Source of the DNA: an uncultured Gammaproteobacteria bacterium
Lineage (GTDB): Bacteria; Pseudomonadota; Gammaproteobacteria; PS1; Pseudothioglobaceae
Length of the DNA stretch: 64,000 bases
Direction of reading: 5' to 3'
Assembly (NCBI GenBank): GCA_902512305.1
Contig: CABXIU010000002.1
Location: 62,001 to 126,000, forward strand
Shown here in pieces: positions 39,677 through 48,064 of this stretch; within the stretch, counting starts at the first letter, position 1, and every line of letters starts with the position of its first letter. A program made the translations under genes and the position numbers. The notes under the pieces are model-generated. The model made no database searches and was not told the origin of the DNA. It saw only the letters and a list, made by a program, of their open reading frames with translations.

Positions 39677-40801
39677 ATGAAATTATTGTTGACTTTTACT
39701 GGCGCCATCGCAGCATTAATTGGCTCTCGGTCTGCTTTTGCAGATTACGCGCTTAATATGACTAAGGGCATTACGGAAATTAGCCAGGATATATACTGGC
39801 TTCACATGATGGCATTTTGGGTTTGTGTTGTCATTGGTGTTGTTGTTTTTGGTGCGATGTTTTATTCCATTATTGAACACAGAAAATCAAAGGGTGCTGA
39901 AGCTGCAAATTTTCATGAGAGTACTACAGTAGAATTTATTTGGACAGGAATCCCGATTCTAATTTTAATCGCAATGGCGATTCCAGCCTCAAAAACCCTT
40001 ATCGACATCGAAGTTTTAGAGAAAGCTGATATGACGGTGAAGGTTACTGGGATCCAATGGAAGTGGCAATATGATTACCCTGAAGAAGGGATCAGCTTTG
40101 TGTCAAACCTTGCTCAGTCTTCAAGAGATGCAATAAGCGCATCACCTGAAGAGCGTGAAGCGATTGATAAAAATGAGGACACTTATCTTTTGTCGGTCGA
40201 CAACAGAGTTGTTCTACCGGTAGATACAACAATTAGATTTTTAATTACATCAAACGACGTAATTCATAATTGGTGGGTGCCGGACTTTGGCGTTAAACAA
40301 GATGCTAATCCTGGCTTCATTAACGATGCTTGGGCTAGGCCTACAGAAATTGGAACTTATAGAGGGCAGTGTGCTGAGCTCTGCGGAAAAGACCACGGCT
40401 TTATGCCAATTGTTGTGGATGTGGTTTCTAAGGCTGATTATGCGGCTTGGGTTGAAAGTAAGCAAGCGGAAAAAATTGCTGAAGCTGCAAGCGCCACCCA
40501 GGAGTGGACAGAGGCAGAATTAGTCGCAAGAGGTGAAGAGGTATACAACGCCAACTGTTCTGGCTGTCACCAAAAAGACGGCTCAGGAATAACTGGCGTA
40601 TTCCCAGCAATGAAAGGTTCCGAGGTAACCAACGGTCCTGCTGAATATCAGTTAGACCTTGTTATCAATGGCCTCGGAGGTATGCCAGCATTTAAGATGT
40701 TAAGTGATACAGACATTGCATCGGTTATCACCTACGAAAGAAGATCTTTTGGTAACAATGGATCAGTTGTTCAACCATCAGATGTTACATCTGCACGTTA
40801 A
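39677..40801 (+). CDS. coxB: Cytochrome c oxidase subunit II with fused cytochrome c
   Basis: A 374-residue subunit of the heme-copper oxidase. A signal peptide (1-22) is followed by two membrane helices (about 42-66 and 90-110) and the periplasmic cupredoxin domain. CuA ligands are His197, Cys232, Cys236, His240 and Met243 (QCAELCGKDHGFM). After residue 280 comes a class I cytochrome c domain with CSGCH (294-298) and a Met ligand region GGMPAFKM. The fusion is caa3-like and lets the enzyme accept electrons directly from soluble donors or bc1. First gene of the coxBA-ctaG-coxC operon. Confidence 0.96.
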   Translation: MKLLLTFTGAIAALIGSRSAFADYALNMTKGITEISQDIYWLHMMAFWVCVVIGVVVFGAMFYSIIEHRKSKGAEAANFHESTTVEFIWTGIPILILIAMAIPASKTLIDIEVLEKADMTVKVTGIQWKWQYDYPEEGISFVSNLAQSSRDAISASPEEREAIDKNEDTYLLSVDNRVVLPVDTTIRFLITSNDVIHNWWVPDFGVKQDANPGFINDAWARPTEIGTYRGQCAELCGKDHGFMPIVVDVVSKADYAAWVESKQAEKIAEAASATQEWTEAELVARGEEVYNANCSGCHQKDGSGITGVFPAMKGSEVTNGPAEYQLDLVINGLGGMPAFKMLSDTDIASVITYERRSFGNNGSVVQPSDVTSAR

Positions 40802-40816
40802 TTTAAGGAGAAATAC

Positions 40817-42430
40817 ATGAGCTCAACTACAACGGCAGCAGCACACGACGATCACCACCATGGTCCCGAAAAGGGGCTTTTAAGATGGGTTAAGACAACC
40901 AACCATAAGGACATCGGAACTTTGTACCTATGGTTTTCATTTGCAATGCTTCTAGTTGGGGGTGCTTTTGCAATGGGTATCCGCTCCGAACTATTACAGC
41001 CCGGCTTACAGTTATTTGAACCACAAGTGTTCAACCAACTTACTACAATGCATGGCCTTATAATGGTTTTTGGAGCTATTATGCCTGCGTTTGTGGGCTT
41101 AGCAAACTGGCTCATACCGATGATGGTAGGCGCGCCTGATATGGCGCTTCCAAGAATGAACAATTGGAGTTTTTGGATATTGCCATTTGCAGGTACAATT
41201 CTCTTAAGCACCTTCTTCATGGAGGGCGGAGCTCCGGCTTTTGGTTGGACTTTTTACGCGCCGCTTTCAACAACCTTTGCCCCAGACTCAACAGACTTCT
41301 TTATCTTTGCTGTTCATTTGCTAGGATTTTCTTCAATCATGGGATCGATTAATATTATTGCAACCGTTCTTAATATGAAGGCACCTGAAATGAGACTCAT
41401 GGACATGCCTCTTTTCGTATGGACATGGCTAATCACTTCATTTTTATTGATTGGTGCGATGCCTGTTCTCGCAGGAGCCGTTACAATGATGTTGACGGAT
41501 CGAAACTTTGGCACTGCATTCTTTGATGCAACTGGCGGTGGAGACCCAGTGATGTTTCAGCACATATTTTGGTTCTTTGGGCACCCAGAGGTTTACATCA
41601 TGATTTTGCCGGCATTCGGGATTGTCTCCCATATTATTCCAACCTTTGCAAGAAAACCACTCTTTGGCTATTCTTCAATGGTTTATGCGAGTGCATCAAT
41701 AGCATTTTTGTCATACATCGTCTGGGCGCACCATATGTTCCTTACCGGAATGCCCGTGGCTGGAGAGTTGTACTTTATGTATGCCACAATGTTGATTGCG
41801 GTTCCAACGGGAGTAAAAGTTTTTAACTGGGTCGCGACAATGTGGAAAGGCTCTATGACTTTCGAAACACCAATGTTATGGGCGCTGTCGTTTGTGTTTT
41901 TGTTTACGATTGGTGGCTTCTCAGGATTAATGTTGGGAATTGCTCCAGCCGACATTCAGTACCACGATACTTATTTCGTTGTTGCCCACTTTCACTATGT
42001 TCTTGTGACCGGCGCCCTATGGGGAATCATAGCGGGGGTATTTTATTGGTTGCCTAAGTGGACTGGCAAAATGTATAACGAAAGGCTTGCTAAGGTGCAT
42101 TTCTGGATAGCGTTGATTTCGGTTAACATAACATTCTTCCCGCAGCACTTTTTAGGATTGGCTGGAATGCCTCGTCGTATTCCTGACTATGCGTTACAGT
42201 TTTCAGATTTTAACTATATTTCATCAATTGGCTCTTTTGCTTTTGGCCTTTCATTTATTCTTTTCACTTATATTATTGTTGATTGTATTCGAAACGGAAA
42301 GCCTGCAGTTGCGAGACCATGGGAAGGCGCAAAAGGCTTGGAATGGACTTTGGCTACGCCAGTTGCTTATCATAGTTTTAATGAGCCACCGACAAGAGCT
42401 GAAATTTTGGCAGAGTCTCAGCATAGCTGA
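40817..42430 (+). CDS. coxA: Cytochrome c oxidase subunit I
   Basis: A 537-residue, twelve-helix catalytic subunit with heme a and the heme a3-CuB center. Visible elements are the heme a ligand in MHGLIMVFG, the CuB/Tyr segment FGHPEVYIMILP with the D-channel glutamate, further CuB histidines in WAHHMFLTGMP, the K-channel lysine in PTGVKVFNW, and the heme a3/heme a pair in DTYFVVAHFHYVL. These mark an A1-type, proton-pumping aa3 oxidase. Its stop overlaps the start of a 33-codon gene (TGATG). Confidence 0.97.
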   Translation: MSSTTTAAAHDDHHHGPEKGLLRWVKTTNHKDIGTLYLWFSFAMLLVGGAFAMGIRSELLQPGLQLFEPQVFNQLTTMHGLIMVFGAIMPAFVGLANWLIPMMVGAPDMALPRMNNWSFWILPFAGTILLSTFFMEGGAPAFGWTFYAPLSTTFAPDSTDFFIFAVHLLGFSSIMGSINIIATVLNMKAPEMRLMDMPLFVWTWLITSFLLIGAMPVLAGAVTMMLTDRNFGTAFFDATGGGDPVMFQHIFWFFGHPEVYIMILPAFGIVSHIIPTFARKPLFGYSSMVYASASIAFLSYIVWAHHMFLTGMPVAGELYFMYATMLIAVPTGVKVFNWVATMWKGSMTFETPMLWALSFVFLFTIGGFSGLMLGIAPADIQYHDTYFVVAHFHYVLVTGALWGIIAGVFYWLPKWTGKMYNERLAKVHFWIALISVNITFFPQHFLGLAGMPRRIPDYALQFSDFNYISSIGSFAFGLSFILFTYIIVDCIRNGKPAVARPWEGAKGLEWTLATPVAYHSFNEPPTRAEILAESQHS

Positions 42431-42531
42431 TGGCAGATAAAAATAATAATAAGGGCGCCACAAAAACAGCATTAATAGTTGGCGTTGTAGCAATAGGAGT
42501 TTATGTAGCCACTATATTGCTTAATGGCTGA
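42430..42531 (+). CDS. 33-residue single-helix microprotein between coxA and ctaG
   Basis: An ATG overlapping the coxA stop in the TGATG arrangement opens a 33-codon frame ending at 42531. The product starts hydrophilic (MADKNNNKGATKTA) and then has one membrane helix (LIVGVVAIGVYVATILL). Its stop overlaps the ctaG start region by eight bases. Tight coupling on both sides suggests a real gene, probably a small oxidase-associated or assembly protein like those often found between ctaD and ctaG. No homolog can be named with certainty. Confidence 0.7.
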   Translation: MADKNNNKGATKTALIVGVVAIGVYVATILLNG

Positions 42532-43054
42532 CATGGAAAGAAAAAAAATTACAAAAGGGTTTTGGATAAAGCTTGTATCTGTTCCCGTTTTAATGTTCTT
42601 TTTTGCTTATGCCATGGTGCCAATATATAAGGTGTTGTGCGACATAACAGGGTTTAATGGTACGACTGGTACTGTAGAGACAGAGCAGCAGTATCAGGTG
42701 GATGAAGAGCGGTTGGTAACGGTGAGTTTTTTTGCGTCAACTAGTCCTGGTTTTCCAGTTCAGTTTGCGCCTAAAGAGACCTCAATAGAGGTTGTGCCTG
42801 GTAAGTTTTATAACACCAGTTACATCGCCAAAAATACGACTGATGAAGTCATTTACGGTCAAGCAATACCAAGTGTGGCGCCGACAGACGCGGCTCTTCA
42901 CTTTAAAAAGCTAGAATGCTTCTGTTTTATAAAGCAGGGCTTTCAGCCTAATGAAGAGGTTGAAATGACAGTTCGGTTTGTGGTTGAGCCCGAAATGGAA
43001 GAATGGATTAAAGACTTAAGTTTGTCATATAATTTTTATAAGTTAGATAGTTAA
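42524..43054 (+). CDS. ctaG: Cytochrome c oxidase assembly protein CtaG/Cox11
   Basis: A 176-residue membrane-anchored copper chaperone that inserts CuB into subunit I. One N-terminal helix (about 14-33) is followed by a beta-sandwich domain with the Cu-binding pair LECFCFIKQ, the Cox11 blocks FFASTSPGFPVQFAP and NTSYIAKNTT. The start may be 42524 or the nearby Met at 42533. It overlaps the preceding microprotein gene and precedes coxC by 15 bases, with an AAGGAAAAG-type ribosome binding site for coxC. Confidence 0.94.
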   Translation: MADMERKKITKGFWIKLVSVPVLMFFFAYAMVPIYKVLCDITGFNGTTGTVETEQQYQVDEERLVTVSFFASTSPGFPVQFAPKETSIEVVPGKFYNTSYIAKNTTDEVIYGQAIPSVAPTDAALHFKKLECFCFIKQGFQPNEEVEMTVRFVVEPEMEEWIKDLSLSYNFYKLDS

Positions 43055-43069
43055 AAAAAGGAAAAGAAA

Positions 43070-43948
43070 ATGAGCAACGAAAAATATTATGTCCCTCATG
43101 GCACTTACTGGCCAATCATTGGATCAATCGGCATCTCTACACTTTTTGTAGGATTCGCTAATCAGATGCATGGTGTAACCTGGGGCTGGCCTGTAATGGT
43201 TTTAGGTTTTGCAATCATTGCATTTATGATGTTTGGCTGGCTTGGCACTGTTGTAAATGAAAGTGTTGGAGGTATTTATAACTCCCAAGTTGATAGATCA
43301 TTTAGATGGGGTATGAGCTGGTTTATATTCTCAGAAGTCATGTTCTTTGCAGCATTCTTTGGGGCACTTTTATATGCTAGAGTTCTGAGCGTTCCTTGGC
43401 TTGGTGGCGCAGATAATAATATGTTTACTCCAGAGCTTTGGGAAGGGTTTAAAGCCACATGGCCTTTGATTTCCACCCCTAGCGAAGTTGGACAAGGTGG
43501 CGTAACTTGGTCAACTAATTTTAAGCTAGTTGATACATGGGGTCTGCCAGCAATCAATACTGCTCTTCTTCTTTCTTCTGGAGTTACAATTACTTATGCG
43601 CATCATGCGCTTAGAGCAGGACATAGAAATGCTTTAATAGCTTGGATGATTGCGACAATTGCTTTAGGCGCTGTTTTTCTAGGCTTTCAAATTACTGAGT
43701 ATGGGCATGCTTACCATGATGGGCTGAAGTTGACCTCAGGAATTTACGGGTCAACATTTTACTTGCTTACTGGTTTTCATGGTTTTCATGTAACGATTGG
43801 AGTAATTATGTTGACAGTAATTCTCTATCGAATTCAAAAAGGTCATTTTGATTCAGACAATCACTTTGCTTTTGAAGGCGTTGCTTGGTATTGGCACTTT
43901 GTTGATGTTGTTTGGCTAGGGCTATTTATTTTTGTATACTGGCTATAA
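43070..43948 (+). CDS. coxC: Cytochrome c oxidase subunit III
   Basis: A 292-residue membrane protein with seven helices. Family blocks are YYVPHGTYWPIIGS at the start, FRWGMSWFIFSEVMFFAAFFGALLYAR with the conserved glutamate, and HGFHVTIGVIMLTV and WYWHFVDVVWLGLF near the end. Subunit III stabilises proton uptake by subunit I. It ends the cox operon and is followed by a strong intrinsic terminator. Confidence 0.96.
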   Translation: MSNEKYYVPHGTYWPIIGSIGISTLFVGFANQMHGVTWGWPVMVLGFAIIAFMMFGWLGTVVNESVGGIYNSQVDRSFRWGMSWFIFSEVMFFAAFFGALLYARVLSVPWLGGADNNMFTPELWEGFKATWPLISTPSEVGQGGVTWSTNFKLVDTWGLPAINTALLLSSGVTITYAHHALRAGHRNALIAWMIATIALGAVFLGFQITEYGHAYHDGLKLTSGIYGSTFYLLTGFHGFHVTIGVIMLTVILYRIQKGHFDSDNHFAFEGVAWYWHFVDVVWLGLFIFVYWL

Positions 43949-43970
43949 TTACCAGTAAGTGGTTTTGACA

Positions 43971-43998
43971 AAAGACCCCTTAGCGGGGTCTTTTTTTT
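43971..43998 (+). terminator. Intrinsic terminator after coxC
   Basis: A nine-base stem AAAGACCCC/GGGGTCTTT with a five-base loop is followed by a run of T residues. It sits 23 bases after the coxC stop and ends the cox operon. This is the strongest intrinsic terminator seen in the window. Confidence 0.93.
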
Positions 43999-44017
43999 AG
44001 CTTGCCAAAGGAAATAT

Positions 44018-44230
44018 ATGAATCTTATTGTTTTAGCTCTAGTCTTAGTTATCTTTTTGAGTTTGGGGTCTGCACTTATTGGATTGCTTAGGGGTGGAAA
44101 ACAGGGCTCAGATAAAATGTTCAAGGCACTAAGAATGCGCATCAGCCTTTCTGTTTTTTTGTTTATATTGCTAATGTTTGCTAGCTTTATGGGCTGGATA
44201 GAGCCCAATAACATTTTGCCAACCCAGTGA
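44018..44230 (+). CDS. DUF2909 twin-helix membrane protein
   Basis: A 70-residue protein with two membrane helices (about 3-23 and 44-62) joined by a short polar loop with the conserved KALRMRISLS segment. This matches DUF2909-type twin transmembrane proteins found between coxC and surf1. Function unknown, probably tied to oxidase assembly. It overlaps the surf1 start by four bases, so the two are coupled. Being just after the coxC terminator, it likely has its own promoter or depends on read-through. Confidence 0.75.
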   Translation: MNLIVLALVLVIFLSLGSALIGLLRGGKQGSDKMFKALRMRISLSVFLFILLMFASFMGWIEPNNILPTQ

Positions 44231-44928
44231 TGAAGTCTAGGTTCTTAATACCAGCAATCCTCATAACCCTAACTTTTGCCTTTCTCGTTTCACTTGGTTT
44301 TTGGCAACTAGATCGAGCTGAAGAAAAAAGGTCAATAGAGGCATCAATAAAGAGCGCAAACACTGGTGTTGTTGAGCTTATAGAATCAACAGACGCTCTA
44401 GAAGATAAAGAGTATTACGTTGTTCGAATTCAGGGCCAATATTTAAATGACAAGCAGTTTATATACGACAATCAGATTGTTGATCAGGCTGCCGGATATT
44501 ATGTGTTAACCCCCTTTGAATTGAAAGGCCAAACAAAAGCAATTTTGGTTAACAGGGGTTTTATTCCATGGAATGGTCGAAGAGATAAATTTGCAGATAT
44601 TTTTGTAGATTCAGATCCTCGAGAAATTAAAGTTCAAATCTCTAAACCAATTACACGAATTGAGCTGAAATCCAGCGAGCTAGATTCAGAGTTCCCAGTT
44701 CTAGTTCAGGCGATTGATATTGATGCACTTATTGGATTATCCGGTATTGAATTAACAATTGTTGTTGGTTTGTTAGACGCTTCTTCTGCTGACGGGTATG
44801 TTAGAAAATGGGAGCCGTATACTGGGAGTATAGAAAAGCATATTGGCTACGCAATACAGTGGTTTTTGATGGCGCTTGTTCTCGCAATTATAGGGATTCG
44901 CATCGGCCTTAAGCAACGTAAAAAATAA
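44227..44928 (+). CDS. Surf1-family cytochrome oxidase assembly protein
   Basis: A 233-residue protein with the Surf1 layout: a membrane helix at each end (about 7-24 and 207-227) and a periplasmic domain between. Family blocks include LGFWQLDRAEEK at the start, the YYVLTPFELKG strand, LVNRGFIPW and the C-terminal HIGYAIQWFLMALVLAI. Surf1 helps place heme A into subunit I. The preceding DUF2909 gene overlaps its start. It closes the oxidase assembly set. Confidence 0.9.
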   Translation: MMKSRFLIPAILITLTFAFLVSLGFWQLDRAEEKRSIEASIKSANTGVVELIESTDALEDKEYYVVRIQGQYLNDKQFIYDNQIVDQAAGYYVLTPFELKGQTKAILVNRGFIPWNGRRDKFADIFVDSDPREIKVQISKPITRIELKSSELDSEFPVLVQAIDIDALIGLSGIELTIVVGLLDASSADGYVRKWEPYTGSIEKHIGYAIQWFLMALVLAIIGIRIGLKQRKK

Positions 44929-44951
44929 ACCTTTTTTAGGGCTATAATATC

Positions 44952-44981
44952 TTGCTGAAAAAAAATCCTTTACGGTATAAT
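44952..44981 (+). promoter_or_regulatory. Promoter of tRNA-Thr
   Basis: A perfect -10 TATAAT at 44976-44981 and a -35-like TTGCTG at 44952-44957 are separated by 18 bases. The expected start lies a few bases before the mature tRNA at 44992. The short GC-rich segment after the -10 resembles stringent-type promoters of stable RNA genes. Confidence 0.65.
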
Positions 44982-44991
44982 TTCGCTCTAA

Positions 44992-45067
44992 GCCGACATA
45001 GCACAGTTGGTAGTGCAACTGATTTGTAATCAGTAGGTCCGCGGTTCGAGTCCGTGTGTCGGCACCA
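44992..45067 (+). tRNA. tRNA-Thr (anticodon TGT)
   Basis: A 76-nt cloverleaf: acceptor GCCGACA/TGTCGGC-A-CCA with encoded CCA, D arm GCAC-AGTTGGTA-GTGC, and anticodon stem ACTGA/TCAGT with loop TTTGTAA giving TGT. The T arm is CGCGG-TTCGAGT-CCGTG. It is a single-gene unit with its own promoter and a downstream hairpin. Confidence 0.96.
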
Positions 45068-45080
45068 GCTTAATTCTATC

Positions 45081-45106
45081 AAGCGGTCTTTATGGCCGCT
45101 TTTTTA
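45081..45106 (+). terminator. Terminator after tRNA-Thr
   Basis: AGCGGTC and GGCCGCT pair (with one G-T) around a short AT loop, followed by six T residues. It lies 15 bases after the tRNA CCA and overlaps the 3' end of the convergent acyl-CoA ligase gene. Confidence 0.85.
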
Positions 45107-46721
45107 TTGCCAGCTCTCTCAGTATAAATTTTTGAACTTTGCCAGTTGATGTTTTTGGAATATCATCAAAAATAAATTGACGAGGAATTTTAAAAGAAGC
45201 CATATGATCTTTACACCATTGGCTTAAATCTTCTTCGGTGGCTTCACTCAATTCTTTGAGCTGAACAAATGCGCACGGGGTTTCGCCCCATTTATCATCG
45301 GGCATAGCAACTACAGCGGAAGCCTCAACTGCAGGATGTTTGTACAAAACCTCTTCAATTTCAATGGAGGATATGTTCTCACCACCGGAAATGATGATGT
45401 CTTTTGATCGGTCTTTTAACTGAATGTATCCGTCTTCATGAATAACTCCCAAGTCTCCAGAGTGGAACCAGCCATCCTTAAATGACTCGTCAGTCGCGCT
45501 TTTATTTTTTAAGTAGCCTTTCATAACCACATTGCCTCGAAACATGACTTCGCCGATTGTTTTGCCATCACGAGGCACAGGTTTCATTGTATTTGGATCC
45601 ATAACATCTAAAGATTCAAGCGGTAGGTATCGAACTCCTTGGCGAGCTTTCAAAGAGGCCTGTTCATTTTCATTTAGATTGTTCCAGTCTTGGTGCCACT
45701 CATTGACCACCGCAGGACCATAGGTTTCAGAAAGGCCATAAAGATGAGTAACATTAAATCCTGCAGCATTCATATTTGTTAGGACTGACTCTGGCGGAGG
45801 AGCCGCTGCTGTAAAAAACTCAACTTGATTTTCTAGCAATTTTTTTTCATTATCTGAAGCTGAGAGTATTGTTGACATGACTATAGGCGCTCCGCATAAA
45901 TGTGTGACCTTGTGCTTGGCAAGAGAGTCCCAAATGGGGGCAGCTCGAACTTGTCTTAAGCAAACATGTGTTCCAATGATTGCCGACATTGTCCAAGGAA
46001 AGCACCAGCCGTTGCAGTGAAACATAGGCAGAGTCCACAGGTAGACAGAGTGTTTATTGATTGATGCAATCATTGCATTGCCTTGAGCCAGAAGGTAGGC
46101 GCCGCGGTGGTGAGAGACAACCCCTTTGGGATTTCCGGTTGTTCCAGAGGTGTAGTTTAGTGAGATTGCATCCCACTCATCATCAGGCATAAGCCACTTA
46201 TAGTCTTCATCACCTTCTAACAAAAAAGACTCATACTCAGTTGCATTAGGTAATGAGTTGGAAACAGGATGCTCACTATCATTATAGTCAATTAATATTG
46301 GATTAACTTTTGCTAGCTTAAGCGAAGATCCTGCAACTTCTAAAAACTCACGATCAACTATGAGCGCCTTAGAGTCTGAATGGTCTAGTTGGTAAGCGAT
46401 TGTTTCAGGGTCTAGTCGAGTATTGATGCTATGAAGAACAGCGCCACACATTGGAACGCCATAATGAGATTCCAACATAGCAGGAGTGTTTGGCAAAATT
46501 ACTGAAACCGTATCCCCTCTGATAATCCCTCTTGCTGACAATGCAGAGGCTAGTTGAAGTGATCGCTTATAAAACTGGCTATAGTTTCTTTTGATTGACC
46601 CATGAATAATTGCAATGTGTTTTGGATAGACTTCCGCTGCTCTTTCAAGAAAACTGAGTGGGGTGAGGGGCTGGTAATTTGCTGGGTTACGATCTAAGCC
46701 AGTATTATAAGGATTGATCAT
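45090..46721 (-). CDS. AMP-forming acyl-CoA ligase
   Basis: A 543-residue ANL-superfamily enzyme forming acyl-CoA via acyl-AMP. Core motifs are the P-loop SLNYTSGTTGNPKGVV, the substrate/ATP motif HLYGLSETYGP, the hinge block DGWFHSGDLGVIHEDGYIQLKDRSKDIIISGGENIS and the catalytic lysine in TSTGKVQKF. It resembles short/medium-chain fatty acyl-CoA ligases of the AAE/FACS type. DMSP-catabolic DmdB belongs to the same superfamily, and a DmdA-like gene lies in the same cluster. A role on 3-methylmercaptopropionate is therefore possible but unproven; its closest type may not be DmdB. It is last in a four-gene minus-strand run. Confidence 0.85.
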   Translation of the reverse strand: MINPYNTGLDRNPANYQPLTPLSFLERAAEVYPKHIAIIHGSIKRNYSQFYKRSLQLASALSARGIIRGDTVSVILPNTPAMLESHYGVPMCGAVLHSINTRLDPETIAYQLDHSDSKALIVDREFLEVAGSSLKLAKVNPILIDYNDSEHPVSNSLPNATEYESFLLEGDEDYKWLMPDDEWDAISLNYTSGTTGNPKGVVSHHRGAYLLAQGNAMIASINKHSVYLWTLPMFHCNGWCFPWTMSAIIGTHVCLRQVRAAPIWDSLAKHKVTHLCGAPIVMSTILSASDNEKKLLENQVEFFTAAAPPPESVLTNMNAAGFNVTHLYGLSETYGPAVVNEWHQDWNNLNENEQASLKARQGVRYLPLESLDVMDPNTMKPVPRDGKTIGEVMFRGNVVMKGYLKNKSATDESFKDGWFHSGDLGVIHEDGYIQLKDRSKDIIISGGENISSIEIEEVLYKHPAVEASAVVAMPDDKWGETPCAFVQLKELSEATEEDLSQWCKDHMASFKIPRQFIFDDIPKTSTGKVQKFILRELAIKKRP

Positions 46722-46732
46722 TTTGAACTAGG

Positions 46733-47557
46733 TTATTTATCTTGCCACTTTGGATGACGTTTTTCAATAAAGGCATTAATTCCCTCACTTGCATCATTTT
46801 TCAGCATGTTTTCAACCATTGCCTTTGAGGCGTATTCATAAGCCTCAGAGAGAGGCATGTCTTTTTGATTATAAAAAGCCTTTTTTCCGGTTTCTAAAAC
46901 CATGCTTGATTTTGAAGCAATGAGGCTTGCCAATTCTTCAGTATTTTGTGTAACGTTTTTATCTTCGACAACACGATTAATAAGACCAATGTGCTCGGCT
47001 TTGCTCGAGTCAACCATTTCACCAGTGAGCAGCATTTCCATAGCTGCCTTGTTTGATAAATTTCTTGATAAGGCAACCATTGGAGTTGAGCAGAAAAGAC
47101 CAATGTTGACTCCTGGTGTAATAAATCGAGCAGACTCTCCAGCAACTGCAAGGTCACAGCATGCAACCAGTTGGCATCCAGCCGCTGCCGCAACACCTGA
47201 GACTTCTGCAATAATAGGTTTTGGATGGTTAACAATCATTTGCATGAGCTCTGAACAAGATGAAAACACCTTTGTAAAGTAAGCTTGACCATCGTCGTCA
47301 TTTTTTCTTGCAGCAGACATTTGTTTCAAGTCATGACCTGAACAAAAAGCAGGGCCGTTCCCTGCAAGTATGATTGTCCTTATGTCTTCATTCTCGGAGG
47401 CTCTAGTAAGAGCAGTAGCAAGCTTAGTCATCATTTCTTCAGACAAAGCGTTTCTTCGTTTAGCATCGTTAAGTGTCAATCGCAATACGCCATTATTGGC
47501 TAACTCCTCAAGTAATATGTCACTGGGATTGGCCTTGTTTTTATTGTTTATAGTCAT
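46733..47557 (-). CDS. Enoyl-CoA hydratase/isomerase-family protein, ECHDC3-like
   Basis: A 274-residue crotonase-fold protein. The CoA-binding/oxyanion block PAFCSGHDLKQM (about 69-80) and the second oxyanion region VAAAAGCQLVACCDLAVA are present. The positions of the two catalytic glutamates of hydratases hold Gln129 and Gly149, so classical syn-hydration is not expected. The pattern, including PGVNIGLFCSTPMVAL, resembles the ECHDC3 subgroup, whose reaction is not established. It lies 11 bases upstream of the acyl-CoA ligase in the DmdA-like cluster. It should not be assumed to be the methylthioacryloyl-CoA hydratase DmdD. Confidence 0.82.
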   Translation of the reverse strand: MTINNKNKANPSDILLEELANNGVLRLTLNDAKRRNALSEEMMTKLATALTRASENEDIRTIILAGNGPAFCSGHDLKQMSAARKNDDDGQAYFTKVFSSCSELMQMIVNHPKPIIAEVSGVAAAAGCQLVACCDLAVAGESARFITPGVNIGLFCSTPMVALSRNLSNKAAMEMLLTGEMVDSSKAEHIGLINRVVEDKNVTQNTEELASLIASKSSMVLETGKKAFYNQKDMPLSEAYEYASKAMVENMLKNDASEGINAFIEKRHPKWQDK

Positions 47558-47597
47558 AATTCAGGCCTCATATTAGCAGAAACAGATTGCCAACTTA

Positions 47598-48050
47598 TTA
47601 AATGTTGATATTAACCTCGACTTCAGAGTCTAGTGTGTTCGAAATGAAACAATATCTGTGGGCTCTGTCATGCATTTTATCCATCTCTTCATCGCTCACT
47701 TCAAAGCCACTATCAAATTCAACTAATGGGTTTAAGTCAATTCGATTAACAACCATCTGTTTTTTGCTGTTTTTACCTAGGTGTGCTATTGCATGGTCTT
47801 TGTATGAAGAGATTGGCCATTTTGTTTTTGCAGCAAGCGCTAAAAATGTCATCATGTGACAGCTGCTCAATGAGGCTGCGAGTGCTTGTTCTGGATTGGT
47901 GTTATTAGCCGATCCGCCCCAGTCAGGAGCCGTATCAGCTAACACTTTATATTGTTCATTATATGAGACCTCATGTTCACTAGAAAATTTTCCGGGCAAG
48001 AGCTCATCCTCCTTTCTATTCCAGCTTAAGTCAACAGATAGTTCAGACAT
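47598..48050 (-). CDS. OsmC/Ohr-family peroxiredoxin-like protein
   Basis: A 150-residue protein starting at the Met at 48050, which has a clear AGGAG ribosome binding site; the open frame runs to 48068 but would overlap the upstream gene stop. Both redox cysteines of the family are present, in SLSSCHMMTFLALA and AHRYCFISNTL. OsmC-type enzymes reduce organic hydroperoxides. The gene lies between the DmdA-like gene (14 bases) and the crotonase-fold gene (40 bases), suggesting a linked role in handling reactive sulfur or peroxide. That linkage is inference. Confidence 0.85.
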   Translation of the reverse strand: MSELSVDLSWNRKEDELLPGKFSSEHEVSYNEQYKVLADTAPDWGGSANNTNPEQALAASLSSCHMMTFLALAAKTKWPISSYKDHAIAHLGKNSKKQMVVNRIDLNPLVEFDSGFEVSDEEMDKMHDRAHRYCFISNTLDSEVEVNINI

Positions 48051-48064
48051 AAATTTTCTCCTAA

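Noticed and set aside
46733-47557. Assignment of the crotonase-fold gene as dmdD
   Set aside because: Neither catalytic glutamate is present and its sequence is closer to the ECHDC3-type subgroup, so the symbol was not used.
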